64,000 nucleotides of DNA from Maridesulfovibrio salexigens DSM 2638 (GTDB lineage Bacteria > Desulfobacterota > Desulfovibrionia > Desulfovibrionales > Desulfovibrionaceae). The position numbers were made by a program, and so were the translations under genes. The notes under the pieces are model-generated. The model worked only from the letters and a program-made list of their open reading frames with translations, did not search any database and was not told where the DNA came from. The stretch lies in contig NC_012881.1 of assembly GCF_000023445.1 (NCBI RefSeq), positions 935,501-999,500 on the forward strand. The letters are read 5' to 3'. Below, one piece after another: positions 8,254-17,371 of the stretch. Each line of letters begins with the position of its first letter. The stretch's first letter is position 1.

Positions 8254-9438
8254 GTGTCTGTTTCAGCTCTTACTTTGATGACATTGGGATTTTTGTTCTT
8301 TTTGGGATTGGTTGCTGATCTGATAGGTCGAAATACTCCTGTTCCACGTGTCTCAGCATTAATTGTTTTCGGAATTTTTATCGGGCCGGCAGGATTTAAT
8401 CTCCTTCCAGTGTCGATTGGGAACTGGATGCCTATTGTCTCTGACATTGCTCTTGCCTCCATCGGTTTCCTGCTGGGTAATTCTTTTAATATCAAAGAAA
8501 TACGTAAATCAGGTAAGACCGTATTATCCATATCTTTGTTCGTTGCAATGGTGACAGCTGTGGGGGTCGCAGGAGGATTGTGGCTTTTGGGGTGTTCTCT
8601 TCCTGTTGCTTTGATTTATGGAGGAATCGCTCCGGCAACTGATCCAGCCTCGACAGTGGATGTTATTAAAGAGTCAAAAGTCAAAGGAGAGTTTCCTGAT
8701 ACTTTGCTCAAGATTACAGCTATTGACGATGCTTGGGGACTCATTGTTTTCAGCCTGATGTTCGCTGCCGCGCAGATTGAGATGCTTGATGGAGGCGGGT
8801 TGCATACATTGCTGGGTGGAGTTTCGGAAATATTTATTTCTGTTTTTATCGGTGTAATCCTCGGTATTCCAATGAGTTTTCTTACAGGCCGGATACAATC
8901 AGGGGAACCCAGTCTTGTAGAGGGGTTGGGTATGGTTTTCATTTGCAGTGGTTTTGCCCTGTGGCTGGATGCCTCATATCTGCTTTCTGCAATGGTGATG
9001 GGAGCTGTTGTGGCAAATGTTGCCCGGCATCATGAGCGTCCGTTTTGCGCTGTCGAGGGTGTGGAGTGGCCCCTGCTGGTGATTTTCTTTATTTTTGCAG
9101 GCGTAAGTGTCCAGTTGGAATATTTTTTACAGCATTTGTTGTTGATCGTTATTTATATACTGTTGCGAATTGCAGGCCGTTTTATAGGTGCCTATTTTGG
9201 AGGTTTGTTTGCCGGAAAGTCTGCTTCATTCAGTGGATGGATGGGGATGTCATTAATGCCGCAGGCAGGTATAGCCCTAGGGATGGCACTTACTGCTGCC
9301 AACAGGTTTGAAGAGTTTAGGTCTGTTGTTTCGGTGATAGCAATGGCAACAGTATTTTTTGAGGTAGCAGGACCGATTTGTACCCGGTTTGCCTTGAATA
9401 GAGTTAAGGAGAGTGCTTCGGCTAAAACCGGAAGATGA
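8254..9438 (+). CDS. Cation/proton antiporter, second of a tandem pair
   Basis: A 394-residue membrane protein that aligns end to end with the preceding gene, so the two arose by tandem duplication. It starts with GTG behind a very strong site (GAGGGGAGGG). Ion-site motifs are IAPATDPASTVDVI and AIDDAWGL; both Asp-bearing motifs are present, unlike the first copy. Conserved GWMGMSLMPQAGIALGMAL occurs late in both. It probably exchanges sodium or another monovalent cation for protons in the inner membrane. Two subunits with different ion-site residues could form a heterodimer or serve different ions; this is inference. Confidence 0.88.
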   Translation: MSVSALTLMTLGFLFFLGLVADLIGRNTPVPRVSALIVFGIFIGPAGFNLLPVSIGNWMPIVSDIALASIGFLLGNSFNIKEIRKSGKTVLSISLFVAMVTAVGVAGGLWLLGCSLPVALIYGGIAPATDPASTVDVIKESKVKGEFPDTLLKITAIDDAWGLIVFSLMFAAAQIEMLDGGGLHTLLGGVSEIFISVFIGVILGIPMSFLTGRIQSGEPSLVEGLGMVFICSGFALWLDASYLLSAMVMGAVVANVARHHERPFCAVEGVEWPLLVIFFIFAGVSVQLEYFLQHLLLIVIYILLRIAGRFIGAYFGGLFAGKSASFSGWMGMSLMPQAGIALGMALTAANRFEEFRSVVSVIAMATVFFEVAGPICTRFALNRVKESASAKTGR

Positions 9439-9557
9439 ACAGCAAGAAGTTTTCTTTTTAAACTTTAAACTCTTATGTTGTTATTGAAGAAGAAAGCAAT
9501 ATTGAGTAAATAGTAGAAAAAGAGTTTTACAGTTTATTAAAAGAGCTTGGAGTTTTC

Positions 9558-9914
9558 ATGGATCAGAACAAGAGACGCAGGACCCGCGTGAATGCCGGAT
9601 TCAGGGTCGTATTACACAAAGAAGACATTGATGCTTTTGTGGAGTCGCATAATCTAAGCTTGAAGGGAATTCTTTGTGACCCTGTAAAGGGCTTTTCTGT
9701 TGGTGATGAATGCGAAATTTCCATTCCGCTCTCTGAAGAAGCGATAATAAGAGTATGTGCTAAAGTGGTTCGCTCAGACGAAGACGGATTGGCTGCTGAT
9801 TTTCATCACATGGATGAAGTCAGTTTTACTCACTTGCGCCGTTTGATTCAATTCAATGCAGAAGACGCGGATACTATTGATAGTGAGCTTACTTCGCCCG
9901 CTTTTGATGTTTGA
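9558..9914 (+). CDS. PilZ domain protein
   Basis: A 118-residue single-domain protein. The c-di-GMP-binding signature is present: an Arg cluster RRRTR near residues 6-10 and NLSLKG near residues 33-38, standing for the RxxxR and (D/N)xSxxG elements. PilZ proteins bind cyclic di-GMP and alter partners controlling motility, secretion or polysaccharide. It is a lone gene; its 3' end overlaps by 26 bases a convergent small frame. The 119-base gap upstream is AT-rich with no clear promoter. Confidence 0.85.
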   Translation: MDQNKRRRTRVNAGFRVVLHKEDIDAFVESHNLSLKGILCDPVKGFSVGDECEISIPLSEEAIIRVCAKVVRSDEDGLAADFHHMDEVSFTHLRRLIQFNAEDADTIDSELTSPAFDV

Positions 9915-10074
9915 TTGCGGGGATGCACAGGGTGGCAGGCTTGAATAGACACATTTCGTAGGTACGGGCCACCTTCTTCGCTTTTGCAGAAGAAAGGCCG
10001 CAGTCTACAAGTCTACAGTATATGTGGAGCGGATTGAAGATATGCTCCATGAAGGCGATAAATCCAACTTTCAT
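9889..10074 (-). CDS. Small hypothetical protein
   Basis: A 61-residue frame beginning MKVGFIAFMEHIFNPLHIYC. The composition is protein-like, with an N-terminal amphipathic stretch, two Cys residues near positions 20 and 25, and a basic C-terminus. The ribosome-binding site is weak. The last nine codons overlap the 3' end of the PilZ gene on the other strand. I do not recognise the family. The alternative is a chance frame, but the region has no competing gene. Confidence 0.5.
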   Translation of the reverse strand: MKVGFIAFMEHIFNPLHIYCRLVDCGLSSAKAKKVARTYEMCLFKPATLCIPAIKHQKRAK

Positions 10075-10171
10075 TTTTTCGGACAGTCCCTGTTTAAATT
10101 AATCCCTGATTTAAGAAAGCCGAAAATGAACAAAAATAATTTTTCAGTCAACTATTGCGTTTGTCATAGCG

Positions 10172-11350
10172 CTATTGCACTGTTTCCGCTTCGAATCCTC
10201 GTAAAAACATAGTTGAAATAACCAGTATTGCTGCTGCCACCACTGCCCCGGCATAGAAAACTGCCTCCAAGCTGAATCCGGAATAAACCAGACCCATAAG
10301 GATCGGGGCTATTGTCTGGCCCGCCCGCAGCAACATCCCGTTTACGGACATAAATACAGCGCGTTGTTCCATAGGTGCGATTGCCGTGAGCATGGACATG
10401 GAGTTAGGCATATTCAGCCCTTGCCCCAGCCCGAACATACAGACCGGTAAAATACACCACAAAGCCGACTCCGCAGCAGGAAGCATGATCATTGCCGCTC
10501 CGTATGCAAATGCGGAAAGCGATATCATCAGCGGTTGGGACATGAAATGGGCCAGTCTGCCCATTTGTGACGCAGCCAGTGCGGTTATGAATGAGGCACT
10601 GGAAATTACCAGTCCGATCATGAGCGGGGAAGCATGGAAGCGTGAATTAAGCAGCAGGGGCAGGTAAGTGACAATCGGTCCGTAGAGGATGATGAAAGTA
10701 AGCAGGGAAATAGCGAAAAGACTTAAAACCTCTTTGCTGCGCATACCTGCAAAGGCGGCTTTCATGTACCGTTTGAAATTCTCACTTGATGAGGGTTCCG
10801 GGTTGTCCAGCTTGAAAGCAACCACCCATGCCAGAGGCAGTGCCACGAGTGAAAGCAGGAAAGGTGCTTCCCAACTGATTTGAGCCAGTATCCCGCCAAT
10901 GGCAGGGAAGATAGCTGTGCCCATACTCAGGACTCCTGCATTTAGGCCCATAGCTTTGATTCTGTCCTTGCCGCTGAAAAGGTCACCGATGATGGTCAGG
11001 TTGATTACCCCGATGGCAGCCGCACCAATTCCTTGAATAAAGCGAACTAGAAGCAGGGAATGGAAATCTTTAGTAAAAAAGCAGGCTGTGCCGGCAAGTC
11101 CGAATATTATAAGTGAGGGGACTAGTATTTTTTTGCGGCCCAATCGGTCGGCGAAGATTCCGGCCAAGGGTGCGAAGAGAATTCCGGGAAGGGTGAAGAT
11201 GGTGAAAATCAGCCCGATTGTTGATGCAGAGATTCCGAATTCCCGGATCATTTCAGGCAGGGCCGGAATAATGCTGGAAACACCCATGATAGCCATGAGG
11301 GTGACAGCGAAAACTATCTGTAAGTTCTTGTTTTTATATAAAGCTTCCAT
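10172..11350 (-). CDS. Major facilitator superfamily transporter
   Basis: A 392-residue protein with 12 predicted transmembrane segments. The loop between segments 2 and 3 reads GIFADRLGRKKIL, the classic MFS signature, and the second half repeats the pattern. It resembles the drug:proton antiporter group by length and by the first-helix sequence. I start at the ATG at 11350, which has AAAGGA ten bases upstream; the longer frame adds an unlikely tail. Substrate unknown. It is monocistronic and diverges from the channel gene at 11491. Confidence 0.87.
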   Translation of the reverse strand: MEALYKNKNLQIVFAVTLMAIMGVSSIIPALPEMIREFGISASTIGLIFTIFTLPGILFAPLAGIFADRLGRKKILVPSLIIFGLAGTACFFTKDFHSLLLVRFIQGIGAAAIGVINLTIIGDLFSGKDRIKAMGLNAGVLSMGTAIFPAIGGILAQISWEAPFLLSLVALPLAWVVAFKLDNPEPSSSENFKRYMKAAFAGMRSKEVLSLFAISLLTFIILYGPIVTYLPLLLNSRFHASPLMIGLVISSASFITALAASQMGRLAHFMSQPLMISLSAFAYGAAMIMLPAAESALWCILPVCMFGLGQGLNMPNSMSMLTAIAPMEQRAVFMSVNGMLLRAGQTIAPILMGLVYSGFSLEAVFYAGAVVAAAILVISTMFLRGFEAETVQ

Positions 11351-11490
11351 CAGCGAATAGTCCTTTGGGGTGATGTGAACAAAGAAAGCTACTCTCAATC
11401 GGGACGCTTAGCAACTGCCGCGAAAGCTTAAAGATGTTTATTCCTTATAAAAATATGGAATTACATGTTGTTGTGGGGTAATAATGCTTT

Positions 11491-12249
11491 ATGCCAGTAT
11501 CAAATAATGATTATCAATACAGTCCATTTCTGTTCAAGCTTTACCATTTTTTCAAAAATAGTCCGTCTAAATTCACGGTTCTACTTGGTTTTTTGGTTGG
11601 CCAGATATTTATCAGCCCTATTGCCGGTCATTCTTTGTTCCTACAGCAGGTCCTTTATTTTTATACTTATCTGGTATTGATCTCTGCTGTTTCGGCAATT
11701 GTAGTTAAGAAAAAACAACTTTATTTTTATTTCGGACTTTACGGAATCTCGCTGGTAAGTTCCATCCTGTTTTTTAAGACTCGCTCCATGCTGTGGCTGG
11801 CAGGAAGCGAAGCTGCTGATATGCTTATGTTGATGATTGCCATCTGGGGTATTCAGAATTTCATGTGGCGGCAGAAAAGGGTCACCCGTGATTTAATTTC
11901 CGGTGCAATCTGCATCTATATGCTGGCGGGGCTGGCCTGGGCTGATGCATACAGCCTGTGTGAAATTTTCCGTAACGGGTCTTTTTCCGGAATTGATCTT
12001 GGAGATAACGTCTTCGCCATTCGCGGGGCCTTAACTTATTTCAGCTACGTAACCATGCTCACCGTAGGGTATGGTGATATCCTGCCAGTATCATATATGG
12101 CTCGCTCCCTATCTATTTTGCAGGGTCTTTTCGGTCAGATGTACTTGGCCGTTTTTATTGCCGGAATTCTCGGCGCATTTTTATCTCAGAAAAACCTAGG
12201 CTCTTCCGGCGAAGCGCAACAAGGGCCTGACGAAATAGATCAGTCTTAA
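11491..12249 (+). CDS. Potassium-channel-like protein with TVGYGD filter
   Basis: A 252-residue membrane protein. The selectivity filter TVGYGD lies near residue 193 between two hydrophobic helices, the standard two-helix pore. Four further hydrophobic segments precede it, but no regularly spaced arginines mark a voltage sensor. There is no C-terminal RCK domain; the tail is short and polar. This fits a small ion channel (Ion_trans_2 type) selective for potassium. The 3' end overlaps the convergent hypothetical gene by four bases. Confidence 0.85.
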   Translation: MPVSNNDYQYSPFLFKLYHFFKNSPSKFTVLLGFLVGQIFISPIAGHSLFLQQVLYFYTYLVLISAVSAIVVKKKQLYFYFGLYGISLVSSILFFKTRSMLWLAGSEAADMLMLMIAIWGIQNFMWRQKRVTRDLISGAICIYMLAGLAWADAYSLCEIFRNGSFSGIDLGDNVFAIRGALTYFSYVTMLTVGYGDILPVSYMARSLSILQGLFGQMYLAVFIAGILGAFLSQKNLGSSGEAQQGPDEIDQS

Positions 12250-13463
12250 GCCCAGCCGCTGAAATCGCTTAACTGACCTTTCTTGATATTGCCGAACTGC
12301 TCCTCTTCTTCAGTGCCGTAAAGTTCTGTTACCTTTACCGGAGAGTAGAGGGCCTGTTGGGTTACGCTGTCCTGAAGCGCAAGGGTCATGGGTATCTCCG
12401 GCATGGGACCCAGTTCAATGTTGCCCAGGTGCTTTGGTCTGACCGGATTTGATTTTAAACTATCCTGATAGGCCTGTTCATCCTCAACCGTGGTGTACGA
12501 TTTGCCGGAGAGTTTTTTTACTCCCAGTTCTGATCTCAGGGCTTCAAAATATGCTTCACCGCTTTCGAACAGATATTTGGAAAAATCATCTTTTTTACTT
12601 TTGTTGGCTTTGTTCAGCTTATCCACCATGGCTTGGGTGGGCGAAGCTATTTCGTCATTTATTCTTTCATAGGCCGCGGCAGTATTGTCCTTGTCTTCCT
12701 GTCTGGAATTTTCATCTCCGCCGAAGATGTTGTCACGGGCATGCTGGGCTGTGGCATGGGTAACGCTTTCAGCCGTTTCAGAGTAGCGGTTGCGTCCTGC
12801 GTTTTTCAGGTTGCCTTTGGACTGTTCCGCTCCTGTGCTGATGGTGGAGCTTACTCTTTTCGCTAGATTTTTGTCGTTGATATCGTATTCAGCTGAAGCT
12901 TTCTTAGCACGTTCAATGGCGCGCTGCACGTATGGCAGGGCGCTTTCCGGATCCTCTCCTTTATCGTATGTAGTGCGGTGCTCAGCCACATACATTTCCT
13001 TGAAGCTGTCACGCATTTTGTTCCAGAAACTGTCTTTAACCGAGTTGGCTAAGTTCTGGACTTGCTCAATGACCTTATCTTTGTCACCGGTAAAGAATTT
13101 ATCGATGATTCTTTCAGCATTTTTGTAGTCCTGACCTTCGATAGCTGCAGTCAGTTCTTTAATATGTTTGTCATATTCAAGACCGGACTTACCGGAGAGA
13201 ACATTTTCGTTACCCTCTTTGAAAATTTTCTCTAGTCCGGACTGAAGTTCGTTGGATTTTTCGTCAACTATTCCTGCAATTCGCAGTTCAATCTTTTCCC
13301 ATTCAACCGGAGTAATTACGGTAAGCTCTTCTTTACCGTTGACGGATTTGTTTGTTGAAGTTTTAGCGGAGTCCTCTTCAACTTTGCGGGAAGCTATTTC
13401 TTCCTGACGGGCGCGGAAATTAAAAGAACCAACTGAGCTTTGAGCGTTGGAATTGATCTGCAT
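12246..13463 (-). CDS. Unrecognised family, fourth of four tandem paralogues
   Basis: A 405-residue, highly charged, probably helical protein with no cysteine, no Sec signal and no membrane segment. The core near residues 80-140 (EYDKHIKELTAAIEGQDYKN, then FFTGD, then FWNKM) is shared with the three genes upstream. A second shared block reads NAGRNRYSETAESVTHA near residue 220. The N-terminus (MQINSNAQSSVGSFNF) is Ser/Asn/Gln-rich, like that of proteins exported by the flagellar type III route; this is inference. A good GAGGG site precedes the start. It is the last gene of a sigma-28-type operon. Function unknown. Confidence 0.85.
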   Translation of the reverse strand: MQINSNAQSSVGSFNFRARQEEIASRKVEEDSAKTSTNKSVNGKEELTVITPVEWEKIELRIAGIVDEKSNELQSGLEKIFKEGNENVLSGKSGLEYDKHIKELTAAIEGQDYKNAERIIDKFFTGDKDKVIEQVQNLANSVKDSFWNKMRDSFKEMYVAEHRTTYDKGEDPESALPYVQRAIERAKKASAEYDINDKNLAKRVSSTISTGAEQSKGNLKNAGRNRYSETAESVTHATAQHARDNIFGGDENSRQEDKDNTAAAYERINDEIASPTQAMVDKLNKANKSKKDDFSKYLFESGEAYFEALRSELGVKKLSGKSYTTVEDEQAYQDSLKSNPVRPKHLGNIELGPMPEIPMTLALQDSVTQQALYSPVKVTELYGTEEEEQFGNIKKGQLSDFSGWA

Positions 13464-13475
13464 GGTTTCCCTCGT

Positions 13476-14618
13476 TTAAATTTCTTTGTCGATTGAAGAA
13501 AGGAGATCCTCAGTGGTTGATGTTGAATATTTTGCTATGTTAGCGAGATCGTTCTGCAACTGGAGCTGGGAAGCTTCGGATATACTATCCTCAATTGGGC
13601 GTAGCAGCGGTTTATCCGCTATGGCTAAGAAATGATAATTGGGATTGGCGGATGCGGCGTCAGATTGAACTTGATTCGTTGCCTGCTTAACTGTTCTGGG
13701 AGTGCCGGAAAGTTGCAGCTCATAGAATTTTTCTTCGAAAGAGTCGGCACGACCTCGCATATATTCTGTGAATCTGTCACCTTTGCGGGTGTTTTGATGG
13801 GTTAGTCTATCAAGTTGTTCTTCCGTAATATTTTCGTCCCTGCGAAGCTCGTTAATATCTTTAAGTTTGATCTCATCTTCATCATAGTTAGAGTCATCGG
13901 TGTTGAAAATCTTGCCTTTTGCGTAAGTAGTTGCTGCGTGGGTTACACTGTATGCACTTTCAGAGTACTGGTTCTGTCCTGCATTTTTCAGTTTACCTTT
14001 TGCGTGGGCAACAGCGCCATTACGGGTGGCTTTAACTATATCACCAAGTTCCTCGGACGAGAATTTCTCGACTTCGTTGCGTGCTTCTTCAATGGACATC
14101 ATGGCGAGGTCGAAAGTCCCCAAGTCATCGCGCAGTTCACCATTTACGAACATGGTCCATTTCAGGCCGTCATTTTTCAGATATCCAAACGAATCTTCCA
14201 TAGTCTGCCAGAAGTTGTCCTCGGCAGCTTTGGCAAGGTTCTGGACGCGGTTGATAATAGTTTCGGTGTCTCCATTATAAAATTTGTCGATCAACTTTTC
14301 AGCGGTCTTAAAATCCTGTCCTTGAATGGCCTTGGTCAGCTCATCAATATGTTTCTGGTATTCAGCGGTATTTCTTCCAGCCAGCAATTGTTCTCCATTA
14401 TCGAATATTTTGCCTAACTCTTTATGTAGAAATTTGGAGGATTGGTTCATTGCCTTTTCAAGCTGGAATTTGACGTTATTCTGCGACATCCTCAGGCCGT
14501 TTTTTTCGCGGTCGGCGGTAATCTTTTCTGGAGTGCTTAATTGCTCCTGATCTGTCTTGCCGAGTTTAAAAGAACCAGCCTGCATCTGGTTGGATTGATT
14601 GAATCCCTGAATGCGCAT
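13476..14618 (-). CDS. Unrecognised family, third of four tandem paralogues
   Basis: A 380-residue protein beginning MRIQGFNQSNQMQAGSFKLG, cysteine-free and highly charged. The shared core is EYQKHIDELTKAIQGQDFKT, FYNGD and DNFWQTM near residues 80-135. The second block is NAGQNQYSESAYSVTHA near residue 215. A third element, THQNTRKGDRF near residue 275, is shared with the next gene upstream. AGGAGG lies 10 bases before the ATG, only two bases after the previous stop, so translation is probably coupled. No Sec signal is seen. The family is not recognised. Confidence 0.86.
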   Translation of the reverse strand: MRIQGFNQSNQMQAGSFKLGKTDQEQLSTPEKITADREKNGLRMSQNNVKFQLEKAMNQSSKFLHKELGKIFDNGEQLLAGRNTAEYQKHIDELTKAIQGQDFKTAEKLIDKFYNGDTETIINRVQNLAKAAEDNFWQTMEDSFGYLKNDGLKWTMFVNGELRDDLGTFDLAMMSIEEARNEVEKFSSEELGDIVKATRNGAVAHAKGKLKNAGQNQYSESAYSVTHAATTYAKGKIFNTDDSNYDEDEIKLKDINELRRDENITEEQLDRLTHQNTRKGDRFTEYMRGRADSFEEKFYELQLSGTPRTVKQATNQVQSDAASANPNYHFLAIADKPLLRPIEDSISEASQLQLQNDLANIAKYSTSTTEDLLSSIDKEI

Positions 14619-14620
14619 GA

Positions 14621-15850
14621 TTATTTATCCTCCTGAACTGATCCGGATAAATATTCTTCCCATTTGGCCTGCTGGGTCTTATATTTTTCTATCGCATCGG
14701 TTTTATGCGTATTGTTCTTTTTTGACTGCTTATGCAGGAGCTCGTTGCTGATTTCATTTTGTAACTGTATTTGGTCTTGTTGCGCTTTGACCAACGGTTG
14801 CGTTGGAGTCGTAAGTGATGTTTGCGCTGACTCAGCTGTCTGCTGTCCTAAGGCGCCGTCTGCTGTGATCAATCCAGATGTTTTATCCGGTGTTTTCTGC
14901 TCTTCTTCACCTTTTTTTACCAGCATAGCAGTGCTTTTCAGGGTTCCATAAATTGAGTAGAAACGTTTAACCCGTTCCTCTGCGTAATCGTGAAATGTGT
15001 CCGTCTTACGCGTGTTACGGTGCTTTAGTCTCTCGATTTGTTCCTGATTGAGCTTTTCGCCGGGTTCAAGCGCATATATATCGGCTAGTTGTTCTTTGTC
15101 TTCCTTGATGACGGTATCGTTAGTATTAAATATTCTGTTGCGGGAAAATTCAGCCGCTGAAGCTGTGACACTTACTGCATCCTCAGAGTATTTGTTACGT
15201 CCGGCATGCTCCAGTTTTACTTTGGCATTATCAACTGCTGCTTTGCGGATGGAATCGGTAATTCCAGAAAAATCCTGATCTGAAAAAGGGTCAACCTCTT
15301 CTCTCGACAGCCTTAAAGCCAACAGGGTCATCTCTTTCATGGTAATTTTTTCATAGGTCTTACCATCGTATCTGAAATTATACTGAGGACCTCCTCCCGG
15401 CAAAGCTTCAATCCCTTCTTGTAATGCGTTCCAGAATTTGTCTTCAGTTGCTTCGGCCAGCATTTTTATTTTGCCAACGATCTTATCGGTGCTTCCGCCG
15501 AAGAACTTGTCTATAAGCTTTTCTGCTTTTTTGTAGTCCTGTAGCTGAATTGCTTCGGATAGCTTTTCGATATGTTTGTCGTATTCTTTACTGGTCCTGC
15601 CAGCCAGTGTGGACTCTCCATCTATGAATATTTTGGATAATCCTTCATGCAGAAATTTGCAGGAATCGTTTATGGCCATTTCAATTGTAAAACCGAGGTC
15701 TGTTTGCGGAATATTTTTATTGTTTTTTATGCTCTCTTCGAGTTTCTTTTTTTCGTCAGCAATTTTATCCGCATTTTTCTTTTTGAAATCATCGGCAATT
15801 GCTTTGAAGTCGAAAGTGGAATTTGTTTGTCCGAATGATGAGATACGCAT
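14621..15850 (-). CDS. Unrecognised family, second of four tandem paralogues
   Basis: A 409-residue protein beginning MRISSFGQTNSTFDF. It carries the common core (EYDKHIEKLSEAIQLQDYKK, FFGGS, DKFWNAL) near residues 80-140, the block HAGRNKYSEDAVSVTAS near 220, and KHRNTRKTDTFHDY near 285. It has one cysteine. The C-terminal 80 residues are low-complexity Gln/Thr/Lys-rich and probably disordered. AAAGGAG precedes the ATG. It is 18 bases downstream of the first paralogue and two bases upstream of the third. There is no signal peptide or membrane segment. Confidence 0.86.
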   Translation of the reverse strand: MRISSFGQTNSTFDFKAIADDFKKKNADKIADEKKKLEESIKNNKNIPQTDLGFTIEMAINDSCKFLHEGLSKIFIDGESTLAGRTSKEYDKHIEKLSEAIQLQDYKKAEKLIDKFFGGSTDKIVGKIKMLAEATEDKFWNALQEGIEALPGGGPQYNFRYDGKTYEKITMKEMTLLALRLSREEVDPFSDQDFSGITDSIRKAAVDNAKVKLEHAGRNKYSEDAVSVTASAAEFSRNRIFNTNDTVIKEDKEQLADIYALEPGEKLNQEQIERLKHRNTRKTDTFHDYAEERVKRFYSIYGTLKSTAMLVKKGEEEQKTPDKTSGLITADGALGQQTAESAQTSLTTPTQPLVKAQQDQIQLQNEISNELLHKQSKKNNTHKTDAIEKYKTQQAKWEEYLSGSVQEDK

Positions 15851-15868
15851 AATGAGTGCTCCTTTGCC

Positions 15869-17176
15869 TTAAATCTTACGGCTGAAGGATGAATAGTTGG
15901 AAGAATTCGCGTTGTTTTGGATTGATTTGTAAACGTTCATGCTGCGCCCGACATAGCCCTCTATGGCTCCGGTAAACAATGTGGAGACGTCATCACGGAA
16001 TGAACGCCAGTCTTCATTACCCACAAAGTCAGCAGGCTTGTTCATTTCATAGGTTTGTTTATCTTTGCCGGAGAGTTCTTCAACGTAAATGGATGGTCCG
16101 TCACGCCTTGTCTTAGATGTCAGTTCTTTTAGTTCATCGACGACGGTTGCACCCATCTTGCTCAGTTGCTGTGAGAATTTGCTGTTAGATGAAATGCCTA
16201 ATCCGGCACTTCTGCTCAGCTGTTCATTAGAAATTGTCTGGCCGGAAGTAGACTCCTGTATATCGGCAAAAGTCATGTAACGTAGGATGCGCATTGAACT
16301 GGTGTTGTTCTTCTGCTCTTCAATGCGCGAGGTCATATTAAGTTCCTGATCAGCCAGCTTGTCGGCAGCTCCATCTACCCCGTAGAGAGTATGCTTGGTG
16401 TATAGAGATGCGGCTTGCACTGCATTTTTAGCTTGCGTTTCTGCCGAGTCTTCCGATGCTTCATTGCTAGCTTCACGGATTGTACGGGCAGCATAATCCA
16501 CTGCGTCTTCACGGACTTCGTCAATCAGATCAGAGAAATCCATGTCCTTAAGGGAACCGGTTTTCTGTCTGGCATTTTCAATTGCCCGCTCCACCAGATC
16601 ATAGCCTGAAATCCCCGTTTCTTCCTGTATTCCATCAGAAAGGGTCAGTCCTTGAGCCTGTCCCATCTGACCGAGGACCTTTCGCATGTCGCCCCAAAAC
16701 TTGTCCTCAACCTGAGTCAGAGTCTCTTCTATCTTGTTGATGACCAGTTCAGAATCGCCGTTGTAGAATTCTTTAAGAATTTTTTTGGCATTATCGAAAT
16801 CCTGACCTTCAACGGCGCGGGTCAGTTCATCAAGGCTATTATTGTATTCAACCTCTGATTTCCCGGAAAGGAGTTTTGATTTGTCTTCCTCAAAAATTTG
16901 GCTGATTTTGTAGCCAAGATAGGCAGCGTTTTGCTCCACTACTTTCTGGATAGCGGCTTCAGGATCAAAAAGTTTTTTCTGTTCAGGTTGGGCTTGTTCC
17001 GGCGCACGGTTAGTAGCTGAGGTGCACAACTCTCTTTTGTCATCGATAGCTTGGCAAAAATTCTGGAAGGCTTTCTCTTTGGCTCTGCGCGCACGAAAAG
17101 TGTTATTCATCCGCTCAAGGTGCGAGTTGGGATCGTAGGTAGTGGCATTAGTGCCTAATGTTGAGCCGATACGCAT
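15869..17176 (-). CDS. Unrecognised family, first of four tandem paralogues
   Basis: A 435-residue protein, the most divergent of the four. I start it at the ATG at 17176, giving MRIGSTLG, because the codon two before it is TTG, AGAGG sits seven bases upstream and the next two paralogues also begin Met-Arg-Ile. The core is recognisable (EYNNSLDELTRAVEGQDFDN, FYNGD, DKFWGDM), while the NAG-YSE block has decayed to EASNEASEDSAETQ. It is helical and charged with two cysteines. A near-consensus sigma-28 promoter ends about 50 bases upstream, so the operon should be expressed with late flagellar genes. Confidence 0.86.
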   Translation of the reverse strand: MRIGSTLGTNATTYDPNSHLERMNNTFRARRAKEKAFQNFCQAIDDKRELCTSATNRAPEQAQPEQKKLFDPEAAIQKVVEQNAAYLGYKISQIFEEDKSKLLSGKSEVEYNNSLDELTRAVEGQDFDNAKKILKEFYNGDSELVINKIEETLTQVEDKFWGDMRKVLGQMGQAQGLTLSDGIQEETGISGYDLVERAIENARQKTGSLKDMDFSDLIDEVREDAVDYAARTIREASNEASEDSAETQAKNAVQAASLYTKHTLYGVDGAADKLADQELNMTSRIEEQKNNTSSMRILRYMTFADIQESTSGQTISNEQLSRSAGLGISSNSKFSQQLSKMGATVVDELKELTSKTRRDGPSIYVEELSGKDKQTYEMNKPADFVGNEDWRSFRDDVSTLFTGAIEGYVGRSMNVYKSIQNNANSSNYSSFSRKI

Positions 17177-17224
17177 TTCCAAGCCTCTGAAATTTGGTTA
17201 AAAGCGGGTCTTGTATAGAGTAAA

Positions 17225-17251
17225 TAATCGGCTGTTCTTGAGAAAACTTTA
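17225..17251 (-). promoter_or_regulatory. Sigma-28 (FliA) type promoter
   Basis: On the minus strand TAAAGTTT (17244-17251), an exact match to the FliA -35 element, is followed after exactly 11 bases by GCCGATTA (17225-17232), one base from the FliA -10 consensus GCCGATAA. It faces the four-paralogue operon and ends about 49 bases before the first start codon. Such a match at correct spacing is very unlikely by chance in an intergenic region. Confidence 0.88.
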
Positions 17252-17312
17252 TATTGGTATGATAAAAATATAGATAAAAATAATTAATCCATTCATGGCA
17301 CAATTATCGGAC

Positions 17313-17344
17313 AAAAAAATAGGACAGGCGGTTAAGCCTGTCCT
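17313..17344 (-). terminator. Rho-independent terminator of proB operon
   Basis: A nine-base-pair perfect hairpin (AGGACAGGC pairing with GCCTGTCCT, six-base loop) is followed on the minus strand by ATTTTTTT. It lies 120 bases past the proB stop and just upstream of the sigma-28 promoter, separating the two operons. Confidence 0.92.
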
Positions 17345-17371
17345 ACTAAATGAATATGGTAAATCTAATGC

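Noticed and set aside
17294-17310. TGGCAC on the plus strand, considered as a sigma-54 promoter
   Set aside because: The second element TTGC at the proper spacing is missing, and it points away from the operon.
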